A stretch of 46,746 nt of DNA from an uncultured Algimonas sp. (GCF_947498175.1 NZ_CANMJB010000013.1:1-46746), one strand, 5' to 3'; counted from the first letter of the stretch, positions 7,812 through 16,964 are shown. Notes: generated by a model not told the origin, from the letters alone. Translations and numbers: made by a program.

Positions 7812-8877
7812 GGACCCGTCTTAGCCGTGCGGCGCGTTTCAGGCTAGGCGGGCGGAACCGTTTTGCGAAACTGACCAGCCCGATCAGCGATAAGGCCGAC
7901 ACGGCCAGCCCGAACAGGGCGGTCAGCCCTTTGTAAAGCCCGCTGCCTGCCTTTCCGGCATGAAGCGGATAGAGCGCATTGAATGCCTCTCGCCCGGCGC
8001 CCAGCGACAGCGCGTCTTGCACGACGATACGGTCCGGCGCGAAATGGACATAGCTGCGCCCGTTCGGATGCCATTCGCCGGGCTGTTTCAAGCGCAGGCT
8101 GGGCGCACCGCCGTCGCGCGGCCAGATGGCCATACGCGGTGCGGCGTCGGGGAAAGCGCGCTGCGCGCCCGCAAACCCGGCATCCCAGTTCACCGCACCC
8201 GACGGGTGCGTCGGCGGCGCGACCGCTTCCGGCCCGCCGAATCGGTCGAACAGGGCGCGGCTTTCCGCTGGAAAGCTGAGCGCCGCGCCCGTCAGCAGCA
8301 GAATCAGAACCGGCAGGCATGCGATGACGCCGAGATTGCGGTGCAGCGAGCGGAGCTGGAGCCGCGTCGCCTGCGTGATCTTCAGACCGCGCCGCAGACC
8401 CAGCCGCATCGGCCAGACGGCATAGAGGCCGGTCAGCACGAGCACGCTGCCCGCCAGACCGGAAAGACCCGCAACGAGCAGCCCCAGATCGCCCAATAGC
8501 AGGCGATGGTGCAAGTCGAACAGCCAATCCTCGAACCGGCCATTCTCGTCCCAGCGCGCGATGACGGCACCCGACGCATCCAGATAGGCCGAGCGGCCAG
8601 TCTTCAGATAGGCTTTATGGACCCCAAGATCGTCTGTCGCGAAGACCAGGACGCGCAGCGAGTCCGTGCCGAACGCGTCTTCGGCCGCTTGCGTCGCCGA
8701 GATGAGCGCGTCCGGCGAGAGATCCGCAGATGCGGCCGCTTGCGGCAGGGTCGCACGCAGATAGTCGTCCTTGAAGACCAGCAATGTGCCCGTGACCGCG
8801 ATCAGCAGCAGCAAGGCGGCCAGGACCGCCCCGGTCCAGCCATGAATATCCCGTGCGATCGCGTAGCGGGTCTTCAA
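7795..8877 (-). CDS. PepSY-associated membrane protein, probable siderophore/iron uptake reductase-type
   Basis: A 360-residue inner-membrane protein with about four helices: one at residues 13-35, a pair around 135-160 and 185-205, and one near 330-345. Conserved His residues lie in and next to them (HGW near residue 12, LHHRLLLGD near 122, SLHRNLG near 180). This is the PepSY-associated TM family (PiuB/FegB-like), known from ferric-siderophore uptake loci, where members are thought to help reduce or release iron in the periplasm. It lies 18 bases downstream of a TonB receptor gene that has Fur-like boxes, and it overlaps the amidohydrolase gene by 17 bases. Confidence 0.85.
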   Translation of the reverse strand: MKTRYAIARDIHGWTGAVLAALLLLIAVTGTLLVFKDDYLRATLPQAAASADLSPDALISATQAAEDAFGTDSLRVLVFATDDLGVHKAYLKTGRSAYLDASGAVIARWDENGRFEDWLFDLHHRLLLGDLGLLVAGLSGLAGSVLVLTGLYAVWPMRLGLRRGLKITQATRLQLRSLHRNLGVIACLPVLILLLTGAALSFPAESRALFDRFGGPEAVAPPTHPSGAVNWDAGFAGAQRAFPDAAPRMAIWPRDGGAPSLRLKQPGEWHPNGRSYVHFAPDRIVVQDALSLGAGREAFNALYPLHAGKAGSGLYKGLTALFGLAVSALSLIGLVSFAKRFRPPSLKRAARLRRVHDPDF

Positions 8878-8895
8878 CTCAGAGACCTCCGGGCA

Positions 8896-11052
8896 TCAGA
8901 AGTTTCCGGACCAGCGCAAGGTTATGACGCGGCCGCGTCCGGCATAGATGCGGTCGTCGCGGTTCACGGCACCGGGGACGGACTGGCTGAAATAGGTGAT
9001 GTAGGCTTTATCCAGCGCGTTTTGCACACCGAATTCGAACCGGCCCGCTGCGTCGGTGCGGTATCCGACAGCCAGATCGACAAGCGTGAAGCCGTCGAAA
9101 TCCGTGTTCGTCGCCGCGTCGTTGAAGCTGCGGTCGAACAGGGTCTGCGTCTGCGCCCGCAGCTGCCAGCGGTCCGTCGGTTCGAACGAGACCCAGAGAT
9201 TGAGCCGGTCCGGGCTGATGTTTTCCGCCGTCAGGTCTTCGTCAACGATGCCGTCCCCGTCCTGGTCGGATTGACCTTCCAATGCGGCGAAGGCCGCGCC
9301 GAATTTCAGGTCATCGCGCGCTGCATAGGTCGCGGATAGTTCGATGCCCGAAATCTCGGTCGGTTCGCGACGAACTTCGAAAATTCCGGCGGCGTTGGCG
9401 ACGAGGCGTTGGCCGAAGTCGCTGGTGGACTCAAACCAGCTGCCCTCAATTTGCAAAGGCCCGCGCGAGAACTCCGCCCCGAATTCCAGATTGTCGGCCA
9501 CAATGGGTTCGACGGAAAGCAGCGTGTCAACCGATTGCCCCGGTGTGCGAACGGCGCGCAGCACGCGGCCGACATCGGGCATGTTGAACCCTTCGGAATA
9601 GGCGCCGAACAACGTCAGGCCGTCCACGATTTCGACCGTCGCGCCGATATTGGGCAGGGTTTCGGAAAATGTCGGCGAGCCGCCGGTCACAAACGTCGAA
9701 CCCGACGAGAATATGGTCGTGAAGTCGCCGACATCCAGTGTCGCATCCTCGTGCCGCAATCCGGCGGACACCATCACGCGGTCGTTCCAGAAGCGGTAGT
9801 CGGCCTGGATGAACGGCGCGACGGACGTGAAATCCACTTCCGGTACCCAGAGCCGCCCGGTCTGAACCAACTCCTGAAATGTCAGGTCGCGCAAAAGGTC
9901 GAGACCGCCCGTCAGGGTCAGTCCGTCGACGGGCAAGTCGGCATGGGAATAGGTCAGCTTCAGCCCGGTCTTGTCGGAATTGTTGGCGGATTGATCGAAT
10001 GTGAACCGGCCCGGCGCCTCGAACCCCGTGTTGAAAAAGCCGTTGAAGGTCCCCCCGCCATAGATGGCTTCGAATTCGCGGTGGAAGCCTTGCGCCTGGA
10101 AGTCGCCGCCCCACAGGTCCGAGCGCGTGAAATCGATCGACAGGGTCAGCACGTCGTTGGTCGGGGCAAGACCGTCGATGTCGCCTTCGATGGATGTTGC
10201 CGGCAGACCGGTCGCACGGTCGCCGTTCACCTTGATCAGATCGCCGTCGCCTTCCAGCTCGAACCAGTTGACAGTCACCTGCAGGCGCGTGTCGGGATCG
10301 AAATCGATGCCGGACTTGAAGAACAGGTTGAGCGTGTCGGAATTCTGCACGTCGCCCTGCGCGCCGTCCACGCCGATGGACCGCCCCGCGCCGTCGAAAT
10401 ACTGGCCGCGGCTTTCCTGCGCGACGCCGAACACGAAGTCGGCCGGGCCGATGTCGCGCAGCGCCGTCAGGGCCGCGCGTGTGCCGATGCCGTCGCCGTC
10501 GAACCCGTCGCCGGCGGACACGGCCAGTTCGGGCCGGAATTCCCAGCCGTCTGCGCCGCGCGCATCCGCCGTGACATAGTTAATCACACCGCCCGTCGCG
10601 CCGACGCCCTGGATCGCATTGGCGCCGTAGAGCACCTCGACCCGCTCCACGACGGCCGGGTCGATGGTGAAGCCGTCGCGCGATCCATTGCGCAGCGGAT
10701 TGCTCTGCGGCACGCCGTCGATCAGGAAAAGCGGATCTCGGCCGCGAAAGCTCTCCCCGGCCCCGGACAGTTTCTGCCGCGTCGGCGAAAAGCTCGGCAC
10801 GCGCTGCGACACGATATCTACCAGGCTGGACGAGAACAGCTGCTGGTCGCGGATGTCCTGAATGTCGAAAACGGTTTCGAGACCCGGCAAGGCTTCCGCT
10901 GGCACGGCCCGGCGGGTCGCGGTGACGATGATTTCGTCCTCTGCGTCGATGCCGATGTCCGGCACGGGCTGGGCGGCCGCGCTAGACAGGGTCGCGGCGG
11001 CGCAGGCGGCGCCCAGGAGTGCCGATCGGGCGATAAACTGGTGTGGAGACAT
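8896..11052 (-). CDS. TonB-dependent receptor, likely ferric-siderophore
   Basis: A 718-residue outer-membrane receptor. It has a signal peptide ending AAAQP (about residue 28), a TonB box (DEIIVTATRR, about 38-47), a plug domain with the LYGANAIQGVGATGGVINYVT segment, and a 22-strand barrel ending in the aromatic C-terminus WSGNF. It imports a metal chelate using energy from TonB-ExbBD. The Fur-like sites just upstream and the PepSY partner downstream point to iron. The ligand cannot be read from sequence. No strong Shine-Dalgarno is seen; the ATG at 11052 precedes a good signal peptide. Confidence 0.9.
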   Translation of the reverse strand: MSPHQFIARSALLGAACAAATLSSAAAQPVPDIGIDAEDEIIVTATRRAVPAEALPGLETVFDIQDIRDQQLFSSSLVDIVSQRVPSFSPTRQKLSGAGESFRGRDPLFLIDGVPQSNPLRNGSRDGFTIDPAVVERVEVLYGANAIQGVGATGGVINYVTADARGADGWEFRPELAVSAGDGFDGDGIGTRAALTALRDIGPADFVFGVAQESRGQYFDGAGRSIGVDGAQGDVQNSDTLNLFFKSGIDFDPDTRLQVTVNWFELEGDGDLIKVNGDRATGLPATSIEGDIDGLAPTNDVLTLSIDFTRSDLWGGDFQAQGFHREFEAIYGGGTFNGFFNTGFEAPGRFTFDQSANNSDKTGLKLTYSHADLPVDGLTLTGGLDLLRDLTFQELVQTGRLWVPEVDFTSVAPFIQADYRFWNDRVMVSAGLRHEDATLDVGDFTTIFSSGSTFVTGGSPTFSETLPNIGATVEIVDGLTLFGAYSEGFNMPDVGRVLRAVRTPGQSVDTLLSVEPIVADNLEFGAEFSRGPLQIEGSWFESTSDFGQRLVANAAGIFEVRREPTEISGIELSATYAARDDLKFGAAFAALEGQSDQDGDGIVDEDLTAENISPDRLNLWVSFEPTDRWQLRAQTQTLFDRSFNDAATNTDFDGFTLVDLAVGYRTDAAGRFEFGVQNALDKAYITYFSQSVPGAVNRDDRIYAGRGRVITLRWSGNF

Positions 11053-11067
11053 GAGAGCGGACTTGAT

Positions 11068-11115
11068 TGAGAATGATTATCAAACTCCGGCTACGCCTAT
11101 TGCGAATGATTGGCA
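11068..11115. promoter_or_regulatory. Two Fur-like boxes
   Basis: Box 1, TGAGAATGATTATCA (11068-11082), matches the 7-1-7 Fur consensus TGATAAT-N-ATTATCA except at one position. Box 2, TGCGAATGATTGGCA (11101-11115), is weaker. Their centres are 33 bases apart, about three helix turns on the same face. Box 1 contains GATAAT on the minus strand, which could be the -10 of the TonB receptor promoter. The region lies between divergent genes (11052 minus, 11174 plus). Confidence 0.7.
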
Positions 11116-11173
11116 ACACCAAAGACATCCGCATTTTTGTATCGCCGCCCTGCAGGCCATACGTAGACAGACC

Positions 11174-11569
11174 ATGAGCCCCGAAGCCGTTTCCGACCGC
11201 TGGCTGTCATTGCGCTGTTGGCTGCTGCGCACGGTATTGCCGAGTGCGGGCATGCTGCTTGCCACGCTTGCCTTGCTGCGATGGATCGGCCCCAACCGCG
11301 TGACGCTTGACCACACGTCGGTCATGGTCGGTTTCGCGGCGCTCTACTTCATCCTGGTTCGCGGCGGCCACATGCTGATGCTGCGCAGCCTGCATGCCGA
11401 GCTTATGAAAAAGCACGCCGATGCCTATCGCAGCAAGCTTGCGGGTTTCAGCGAGGGCCGGCTCAGGCGCGGCAATCTCGGCTTCATTCTGGCACGGCTC
11501 AAGCGCGACATATTGGTGGAGGCCCGTTCGGCCAAGGACCGCCGCGCGCGCGATCTTTTTCCCGACTAG
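11174..11569 (+). CDS. Hypothetical two-helix membrane protein
   Basis: No family recognised. A 131-residue protein with a hydrophobic segment at about 22-40 and another at about 52-66, followed by a basic cytoplasmic-looking tail (RSKLAGFSEGRLRRG, ARSAKDRRARDL). The frame is open much further upstream, but that part overlaps the Fur boxes and the TonB receptor, so the ATG at 11174 is preferred; its ribosome site is weak. Being divergent from the TonB receptor, it may share iron control. Confidence 0.55.
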   Translation: MSPEAVSDRWLSLRCWLLRTVLPSAGMLLATLALLRWIGPNRVTLDHTSVMVGFAALYFILVRGGHMLMLRSLHAELMKKHADAYRSKLAGFSEGRLRRGNLGFILARLKRDILVEARSAKDRRARDLFPD

Positions 11570-11593
11570 CCTCAAGTCTTCCCGTTCAGGCCG

Positions 11594-12127
11594 TCAGTCC
11601 AGCACTTCGTAGAGGACGATCATATGGCCGTCAGGATCGACGAATGACATTTCCTTGAAAGTGAACTCCACCCTGCCCGATGTGCGGGTCGTGCTGATTT
11701 CGAGGCCGGCAGCGCGGAGCTTGTCTTTGATCTCCGCCAGTCCGGTCACCCCGATGACGACCGTGCTCATATGCGGCGCCGCGCTCGGGCGCGGTAGGTC
11801 GACGCCGCTGATTTTCATCAGGCCGAAAACGCGGTCCTCGCCCGGTTCGCCCAGATAGACGTAGCGCATCCGCGCCTCGCGCGGGATCTTGAAGACCGGA
11901 TAGGAGAAGCTGTCCAGCGCGCTTTCCCCGATGGGCGCATCGTCGAAGCCGAGAATGTCGCGGTAGATGGCAAGCGAGCGGTCCAGATCGGCGACCAGCA
12001 GATTGGGTCGCTTGACATGCGGATAGACGAATTCGGTCTGTTTTTCGGTGACGGGCGGCCGGACCTCGGACGGTGCGGTGGCACAGGCTGACAGGATGAT
12101 GGCGGAGGCGAGGAGAAGCTGTTTCAT
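11594..12127 (-). CDS. VOC (glyoxalase/dioxygenase superfamily) lipoprotein
   Basis: A 177-residue protein starting at the ATG at 12127, with a lipoprotein signal (LASAIILSAC, Cys about residue 15). The mature part has the VOC fold pattern: LLVADLDRSLAIYRDILGF as the first beta-alpha-beta module and FVDPDGHMIVLYEV as the last strand with the usual metal-ligand region. VOC enzymes include glyoxalases and resistance proteins; an exported lipoprotein form is less usual. The substrate is unknown. The frame extends upstream to 12481, but the lipobox fixes the likely start. Confidence 0.78.
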   Translation of the reverse strand: MKQLLLASAIILSACATAPSEVRPPVTEKQTEFVYPHVKRPNLLVADLDRSLAIYRDILGFDDAPIGESALDSFSYPVFKIPREARMRYVYLGEPGEDRVFGLMKISGVDLPRPSAAPHMSTVVIGVTGLAEIKDKLRAAGLEISTTRTSGRVEFTFKEMSFVDPDGHMIVLYEVLD

Positions 12128-12199
12128 GGGACCGCATATAGTCCTGAAACCAGGACGGCCGCTTTGACCTGCATCGGTCCGCATGGCAACAAGCCGTCC

Positions 12200-12796
12200 A
12201 TGTCCGAAACCCGCATGACAGACTCCGGAACGTCGGAGACCGGCACATCGCAGAGCGAAACCACGTCGCCGCGCGACGACTGGAACGGACTGCTGGATCT
12301 GTTCGGGGCCGGGCGTCTTCGCCGCGCCATGAAATGGAGCTTCGGGTTCAGCCCGCGCCTGTCGCGCCGCCGTATCGCCCACCTGCAGGACACGGGCGGG
12401 GCGGTGGCCGTATCCACCCTCCTCGCCCGCCGGGACGCCGCCTGCATCAAGGCTTTGCGGACCTATGCGGCCGTGAACCACGAACAGGCCGCTGCCGCCC
12501 TGCGCATCACGGCTATCGTCAATGTATCAATTCCGGTGATCGTCCTGACCCTGGCGACGCAGATGTCGGACGGCGCATTCTGGGCGGATATAATGTCCGT
12601 CTACAGCGCGACGCCGCTGGGGTGGGTCGTGCCCGTGGCGCTGCTGAGTGGTCTCCTGCTCGCCACTTCCATCCTGCTCGGCTCCGGCGCGGCGCGGCTG
12701 GGCGAAGCCCGCGATCTGCGCCATCTGATCGAGCTGCACGCCGCGGAACGCGGCATCTATTTCGGTTTGGAGGACGAAGACGACATGCCGTCGTAA
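12200..12796 (+). CDS. Hypothetical membrane protein
   Basis: No family recognised. From the ATG at 12200 it has 198 residues; a TTG at 12164 would add 12. The N-terminal 35 residues are Ser/Thr-rich and probably disordered, then comes a basic region (RRAMKWSFGFSPRLSRRR) and two hydrophobic helices at about residues 105-122 and 135-157. It ends in an acidic tail (LEDEDDMPS). It is divergent from the VOC lipoprotein gene. Confidence 0.55.
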   Translation: MSETRMTDSGTSETGTSQSETTSPRDDWNGLLDLFGAGRLRRAMKWSFGFSPRLSRRRIAHLQDTGGAVAVSTLLARRDAACIKALRTYAAVNHEQAAAALRITAIVNVSIPVIVLTLATQMSDGAFWADIMSVYSATPLGWVVPVALLSGLLLATSILLGSGAARLGEARDLRHLIELHAAERGIYFGLEDEDDMPS

Positions 12797-12947
12797 AAGG
12801 CGCAGTCTGGATCGGACCGGTAGAAGGGCAAAGTTCCAATAGGTTTCGTCCCCCCGCGTCGTCACCTCCTCCCTGCGACTGTCGGCTTGAAACGCGGCTC
12901 CGGCCCCGCTAACCCCCGGACCCATGTCGAGAATTCGAATTATCACC

Positions 12948-12983
12948 CCGATACGCGCCCGCTGATGCGGCGGGCCGTATCGG
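12948..12983 (+). promoter_or_regulatory. Hairpin in the ileS leader
   Basis: Arms CCGATACG (12948-12955) and CGTATCGG (12976-12983) are perfect, and the intervening bases can pair further (GCCCGC with GCGGCGGGC-type pairing). It lies 43 bases before the ileS start and is followed by CTGTTTC. It could be a terminator of an upstream transcript or a leader attenuator. Alphaproteobacteria do not use T-boxes and no T-box motif is seen. Confidence 0.5.
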
Positions 12984-13025
12984 CTGTTTCGATTCCCCGA
13001 CCCTTCTTTTCCAAAGACACCGACA

Positions 13026-16016
13026 ATGACATCTGAACCGCGAGACTACCGCGACACGCTCTTCCTGCCGAAGACGGACTTCCCCATGCGCGCGGGCCTG
13101 CCTAAAGCCGAGCCGAAATGGATCGCGTTCTGGGAAGAGCAGAAACTATACACGACCCTGCGAGAGCAATCCGAAGGCCGTCCGACCTACACGCTCCACG
13201 ACGGCCCGCCCTATGCCAACGGCCATATCCATATGGGCACGGCGCTGAACAAGATCCTCAAGGACCTGATCAACCGCTCCCACCAGATGCTGGGCCACGA
13301 CGCCAACTATGTCCCTGGCTGGGATTGCCACGGCTTGCCGATCGAGTGGAAGGTCGAGGAGGAATTCCGCGCCAAGGGCAAGTCCAAGGACGATGTCGCG
13401 CCTGCCGAATTCCGCGCCCGCTGCCGCGACTATGCGAAACAATGGGTCGATGTGCAGAGCGAGGAGTTCCAGCGCCTCGGCGTCGTCGGCGATTGGGACA
13501 ATCCCTATCTGACCATGCGGTTCGAGAGCGAGGCCCGCATCTGCCACGAACTGCTCAAGATCGCTGAGTCCGGCCAGCTTTATCGCGGCAGCAAGCCGAT
13601 CATGTGGAGCCCGGTCGAACAGACCGCGCTGGCGGAAGCTGAGGTGGAGTATAAGGACCGGAAGGTCAGCCAGATCTATGTCCGGTTTCCGGTTAACCTG
13701 TCAGGTCTCAACGAGAACGATTTCGATTATGCAATTAGCTACGCCAAAACAAATCACCCGAATTCGGAAAATCTCCAGGATTTCGTAGCCAGTCGTGAGC
13801 GTGACAAGAAATACGTCAATGCTTCCGTCGTCATCTGGACCACCACGCCCTGGACCATACCCGCCAACCGTGCCGTCTCCTATTCCACCGATATTCGCTA
13901 CGGCCTTTACGAAATCACCGACTTGGAAGCGGTCGAGTTCGATCTCGGCCAGTCGGTCGGCGATCGCCTGATCGTCGCGGACGATCTCTGGGAGATCGTG
14001 TCCAAGGCTAGCTTCATCAGGGCATCCAAGCGGATCCAGGACGTGACGGCCGAAGACCTTGAACAGATGGTCCTTTCCCACCCCCTCCGCGACATGCCTG
14101 GCGCGAACGGCACGTATCACTTCCCAGTCCCTCTCCTCGCAGGCGACCACGTCACCGCCGAGGCCGGTACGGGCTTCGTCCACACCGCGCCGTCGCACGG
14201 CGAGGACGACTTCAATGTGTGGATGTCCAATGGCGACAAGTTGGCGAGCCTCGGCATCGACCCGGCCGTGCCGATGACGATGGACGACAAGGGCTGCTAC
14301 ACCGACGTCATGCCGAAGCGTTTCCAAGGTCTCGACGTGATCCGCACGTCGGGCAAGAAGCGCGGGCAGGACGGCAAGGCGAACGGCGAAGTCATCAAAG
14401 CCCTTGTGGAGACGGGCAACCTGCTGGCCCGCGCGCCGATGACGCTGCGCGACGCCCATAGCTGGCGTTCCAAGGCGCCCGTCATCCGTCGCGCCACGCC
14501 GCAATGGTTCATCTCCATGTCCAAGACAGGCCTGCGCGACACGGCCCTGGCCGAGATCGACAAGACGACATTCTGGCCCGACCGGGGGCGCAACCGGATT
14601 GGCACGATGGTCAAGGATCGCCCGGACTGGCTGATCAGTCGCCAACGGTCCTGGGGCGTGCCGATCACGCTGATCGTCGGCCCGAAGGGTGAGCTGCATA
14701 CGGACCGCGACGATGCGGACGCCATCAATGCGCGCATCCTCGAAGCCGTCCGCGAACACGGCGTGGACGGCTGGTTCGACACGCCGCTGCAAGACCTCAT
14801 GCCCGACGACAATGACGACTGGGCGAAAGTCACGGACATTCTCGACGTGTGGTTCGATTCAGGCTGCACCCACGCCTTCTGCCTGAAGGAACGCGACGAT
14901 CTGCCCGACCGGGCCGACCTGTATATGGAAGGCTCCGACCAGCATCGCGGCTGGTTCCAATCGAGCCTGCTGGAGAGCTGCGCCGTCTACGGCGAAGCGC
15001 CCTATGACGGTATCCTGACGCATGGTTTCGTGGTCGATGCCAAGGGGCTGAAAATGTCCAAGAGCCTCGGCAACGTGATGAGCCCGCTGGAGCTGACCCA
15101 GAAATACGGCGCGGACATCGTCCGCCTCTGGGTCGCGTCCTCTGACGTGACCGAGGAGATCCGCATCTCCGACGAGGTCATCAAGACCAATACGGACAGC
15201 TACCGCAAGCTGCGCAACACGCTGCGCTACATGATCGGCGCGCTGGACGGCTATGACGACAGCGAAGCCATTGCACCCGAAGACATGCCCGCGCTGGAAC
15301 GCTGGGTGCTGCACCGTTTGTGGGAGCTAGGCAGCGAGCATGAAGCAATGGTCCGCAATCACGATCACCGCACCATCTTCTCCAAGCTGTTCAACTTCTG
15401 CACCAACGATCTGAGCGCATTCTATTTCGACATCCGCAAGGACGCGCTCTATTGTGATCCGCTGGACAGCACCCGCCGTCGGGCATGCCGCACCGTGATG
15501 AACGCCATCTTCGAGCGGCTGACTACTTGGCTCGCGCCGATCCTCTGCTTCACCATGGAAGAGGTCTGGCAGCAGTTGCGCCCGGGCGCGTCCGTACACT
15601 TGGAGACCTTCCGCGACTGTCCGGACGCTTGGCGCGACGACGCCCTCGATGCGCACATGGCCACGGTGCGCATGGCGCGCGATGCGGTCAATGAGGCGAT
15701 CGAGCCTTTGCGTCGCGACAAGGTCATCAAGTCGAGCCTCGAAGCCGCCGTCATAGCCGCAGGACCTGACCTGTCCCGATCGCTTTCGGCGCTCGGCATC
15801 GATGTGGCGGATCGTTACGCCGACCCGGCGGATCCGTCAGACACATTGGCCGACTATCTCATCGTCTCGAAAGCGGAGATCGGCCAGGTGGTGAGCGTGT
15901 CGGACCTCAAGGACACGAAGGCCAGGAAATGCCTGCGCAGCTGGAAGTATTTCGAAGGCGAGGGCGAGATCACGCCGCGGGATGCCGCCGCCATCGGAGA
16001 ACCGAAGGCCGCATAG
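13026..16016 (+). CDS. ileS: Isoleucine--tRNA ligase
   Basis: Class I aminoacyl-tRNA synthetase charging tRNA-Ile, in the cytoplasm. The nucleotide-binding HIGH motif is seen as PYANGHIHMG (residues 62-71) and the KMSKS loop as LKMSKSLGN near residue 675. The editing domain (CP1) carries the WTTTPWTIPANRA and GTGFVHTAPSHGEDD segments. The length of 996 residues is slightly above the usual range. A stretch at 13690-13820, just before WTTTPW, is longer and AT-richer than the usual family sequence. It is likely a monocistronic gene with a leader hairpin upstream and a hairpin at 16062 downstream. Confidence 0.97.
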   Translation: MTSEPRDYRDTLFLPKTDFPMRAGLPKAEPKWIAFWEEQKLYTTLREQSEGRPTYTLHDGPPYANGHIHMGTALNKILKDLINRSHQMLGHDANYVPGWDCHGLPIEWKVEEEFRAKGKSKDDVAPAEFRARCRDYAKQWVDVQSEEFQRLGVVGDWDNPYLTMRFESEARICHELLKIAESGQLYRGSKPIMWSPVEQTALAEAEVEYKDRKVSQIYVRFPVNLSGLNENDFDYAISYAKTNHPNSENLQDFVASRERDKKYVNASVVIWTTTPWTIPANRAVSYSTDIRYGLYEITDLEAVEFDLGQSVGDRLIVADDLWEIVSKASFIRASKRIQDVTAEDLEQMVLSHPLRDMPGANGTYHFPVPLLAGDHVTAEAGTGFVHTAPSHGEDDFNVWMSNGDKLASLGIDPAVPMTMDDKGCYTDVMPKRFQGLDVIRTSGKKRGQDGKANGEVIKALVETGNLLARAPMTLRDAHSWRSKAPVIRRATPQWFISMSKTGLRDTALAEIDKTTFWPDRGRNRIGTMVKDRPDWLISRQRSWGVPITLIVGPKGELHTDRDDADAINARILEAVREHGVDGWFDTPLQDLMPDDNDDWAKVTDILDVWFDSGCTHAFCLKERDDLPDRADLYMEGSDQHRGWFQSSLLESCAVYGEAPYDGILTHGFVVDAKGLKMSKSLGNVMSPLELTQKYGADIVRLWVASSDVTEEIRISDEVIKTNTDSYRKLRNTLRYMIGALDGYDDSEAIAPEDMPALERWVLHRLWELGSEHEAMVRNHDHRTIFSKLFNFCTNDLSAFYFDIRKDALYCDPLDSTRRRACRTVMNAIFERLTTWLAPILCFTMEEVWQQLRPGASVHLETFRDCPDAWRDDALDAHMATVRMARDAVNEAIEPLRRDKVIKSSLEAAVIAAGPDLSRSLSALGIDVADRYADPADPSDTLADYLIVSKAEIGQVVSVSDLKDTKARKCLRSWKYFEGEGEITPRDAAAIGEPKAA

Positions 16017-16061
16017 AGAACCGATAGTCCGGCCATATATGCAAGCGCCGCCGCGGTGGCG

Positions 16062-16084
16062 CGGTCTCGGGAGACCGGAGCTTT
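16062..16084. terminator. Hairpin between ileS and DUF2155 gene
   Basis: Stem CGGTCT (16062-16067) and AGACCG (16072-16077), with loop CGGG, is followed by GAGCTTTCT. It lies between convergent genes. It is a plausible but weak intrinsic terminator because the T-run is short. Confidence 0.5.
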
Positions 16085-16513
16085 CTAGCGCCGCAACCCG
16101 TCCATGCTGTCGGGGCGTTCCGGTGCGACGCAGCCGATCACCCAGACGTCGTAGACCGCATGGTCGAGCGCGCTGATGGCGGGACGGGACGCGAACATCC
16201 AGCCGGAGAACAGCCGCGCATCGTCCTTCGCCTCGGACCCGTCCTCCATCAGGCGGCGGTCGTCGATCTGCAGGAAAGCATAGGTTTCGGGCAATTCGGT
16301 CGGTGGAGTCTTTTCGCAATGGCGTGCATGGATGGTCAGGCTGCCGAAATCGAGGGTGTCGCCGATCGGCACCGTGTAATCGAAAGTCCGCGCCGTGACC
16401 TTGTCCAACGCGCGCAGCTCCACCGCTTCGCCGACCAGATTGGACTCAGGCGAGAGCGCTCCGGAGGCCATCGGCATCAGAAACGCGGCTGCGAAGGCCA
16501 GTCGGCCCATCAT
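16085..16513 (-). CDS. DUF2155 exported protein
   Basis: A 142-residue protein with a signal peptide (hydrophobic run AFAAAFLMPMASGA) and the DUF2155 core: VELRALDKVTART, then FGSLTIHARHCEKTPP, AFLQI and FSGWMFASRPAISALDHAVYDVWVIGC. DUF2155 is an alphaproteobacterial family that regularly follows the NDUFA12-type gene, as here. Function is unknown, presumably periplasmic. The frame opens at 16570 inside the upstream gene; the ATG at 16513, which precedes a proper signal peptide and clears the upstream stop, is preferred. Confidence 0.82.
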   Translation of the reverse strand: MMGRLAFAAAFLMPMASGALSPESNLVGEAVELRALDKVTARTFDYTVPIGDTLDFGSLTIHARHCEKTPPTELPETYAFLQIDDRRLMEDGSEAKDDARLFSGWMFASRPAISALDHAVYDVWVIGCVAPERPDSMDGLRR

Positions 16514-16523
16514 GGCGGCTAGA

Positions 16524-16964
16524 TCAATCACCGGGCGTCCAAGCTTCGTAATCCGCAGCAACCTCATCACGGCGGCCGTCGCGGGCGAGCGAGCCCTTGG
16601 GCCGGTAGGCCGCTGGGGTGCCGGTCATGTTGGGCTTGTGCGGCAACTGCCAGTCATGGCGACGGACATCCAGCTGGTCCGGCGTCTCGTCATAGATATG
16701 ATGCAACCAGCCATGCCATTCCGCCGGGACCGAAGACGGATCGGCATAGCCCTTATAGATCACCCAGCGGCGCTTTCGGCCCTCGAATTCGGGGCTGGGT
16801 TTCTTTTCTTCGTGATAGACATTGCCGAACCCGTCCATGCCGACCCGCGTGAAGTTGCGCTTCACGGACAGGAAAGTGCCGGGCGTGGCGCCGTTCCACC
16901 AGGTGAAGATGCGGGACAGGAATTGCATGCGGGTCGGGATCCGTTTCGGTTGGGGGCGGCTCAT
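16524..16964 (-). CDS. NADH:ubiquinone oxidoreductase accessory subunit, NDUFA12 family
   Basis: Homologue of the mitochondrial complex I subunit NDUFA12 (B17.2), which alphaproteobacteria share with mitochondria. Seen: the RIFTWWNGATPGTFLSVKRN motif, GMDGFGNVYHEE, RRWVIYKGYADPSSVPAEWHGWLHH and the C-terminal HKPNMTGTPAAYRPKGSL. These are all hallmark segments. The ATG at 16964 is used; the family N-terminus fits equally a start at 16928. It is probably co-transcribed with the DUF2155 gene (10-base gap). It supports an aerobic respiratory alphaproteobacterium. Confidence 0.93.
   Translation of the reverse strand: MSRPQPKRIPTRMQFLSRIFTWWNGATPGTFLSVKRNFTRVGMDGFGNVYHEEKKPSPEFEGRKRRWVIYKGYADPSSVPAEWHGWLHHIYDETPDQLDVRRHDWQLPHKPNMTGTPAAYRPKGSLARDGRRDEVAADYEAWTPGD

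Noticed and set aside
9409-11070. 553-residue plus-strand frame
   Set aside because: It is antisense to a full TonB receptor and has no recognisable domain.
12948-12983. T-box leader of ileS
   Set aside because: No T-box sequence or specifier loop is seen, and T-boxes are not known in alphaproteobacteria.
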